Below the pieces are notes generated by a model that saw only the letters and a list, made by a program, of their open reading frames with translations, did not search any database and was not told the DNA's origin. Shown one piece after another: positions 6,401-6,536 of a stretch of 6,536 nucleotides of DNA (within the stretch, counting starts at the first letter, position 1; each line of letters starts with the position of its first letter). This DNA is from DASQFQ01 sp038327685 (lineage in GTDB: Bacteria; Actinomycetota; Thermoleophilia; Solirubrobacterales; Solirubrobacteraceae), in assembly GCA_038327685.1 (NCBI GenBank), contig JBBQLH010000145.1, positions 1-6,536 of the forward strand, given 5' to 3'. A program made the position numbers and the translations under genes.

Positions 6401-6536
6401 TGTGGAGGTCGGTTTGTCAAGGGGGCGTGCGGTGTCGTCGTCCTGGGTTGGGCGTTGTGGGTCGGCTTGTGGCGGGTGGTGTTCCCGGGGCGGCGCGAGC
6501 GGGCTCAGCGGTTCGGCGGCGATGCCAGGCTGATAT
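6401..6536. other. Gene-free tail; possible mobile-element edge
   Basis: No convincing gene was seen here on either strand. The + strand is G/T-rich, unlike the coding regions to the left. An 11-base word GGTCGGTTTGT at 6407-6417 returns with one change, GGTCGGCTTGT, at 6460-6470, 53 bases apart. One minus frame stays open across the whole stretch, but its product is Pro/Arg/Asp-rich and resembles no family I know. The stretch begins with TGTGG immediately after the flavoprotein stop, and subterminal repeats occur at the ends of some insertion sequences, yet no transposase is visible. It could equally be plain intergenic DNA. No clear terminator hairpin was found. Confidence 0.25.

Noticed and set aside
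6415..6420. TTGACA on the minus strand as a -35 promoter box
   Set aside because: No -10 hexamer lies about 17 bases downstream (region 6392-6398), and it would fire into the 3' end of the flavoprotein gene.

Overview
The window is very GC-rich, with G or C at nearly every third codon position. Together with the gene families seen, this suggests a high-GC actinobacterium, possibly the Thermoleophilia/Solirubrobacterales group. That placement is an inference from composition and protein style; there is no rRNA or other phylogenetic marker here.

Left part (1-2390). The window opens inside a cytochrome P450 gene on the + strand; only its C-terminal half is visible. Converging on it from the minus strand is a short reading frame that encodes the complete winged-helix DNA-binding domain of a SARP/BTAD-type regulator, but no BTAD or ATPase part. 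It looks like a truncated regulator. Divergent from it is a complete, secreted vanadium-haloperoxidase-like protein with every vanadate-binding residue in place. The 118-bp gap between these two genes carries an 11-bp-period direct repeat: two perfect copies plus a degenerate third, each containing a TCGACCG-like heptamer. That is the layout expected of a SARP operator, and it is the most interesting regulatory feature of the window.

Middle part (2387-4430, minus strand). A probable two-gene operon runs leftwards. First comes a coiled-coil protein with a small J-domain (HPD motif). Ten bases later comes a full-length group II PLP-dependent decarboxylase of the aromatic-L-amino-acid decarboxylase type. 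The decarboxylase ends exactly on the haloperoxidase stop: one CTAG palindrome supplies both stop codons.

Right part (about 4479-6400, + strand). Divergent from the J-domain gene is a translationally coupled pair: a small SRPBCC (START-like) protein, and a two-domain flavoprotein with an N-terminal FAD-dependent amine-oxidase/DAO-type fold and a C-terminal Rieske [2Fe-2S] domain, similar in layout to Bacillus YhfW. The genes overlap by ATGA, so they are probably made together, but the substrate is unknown.

The last 136 bases carry no convincing gene. They are G/T-rich on the + strand and contain two near-copies of an 11-base word; they could be the edge of a mobile element or plain intergenic DNA. 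No tRNA, rRNA, CRISPR array or complete insertion sequence was seen.
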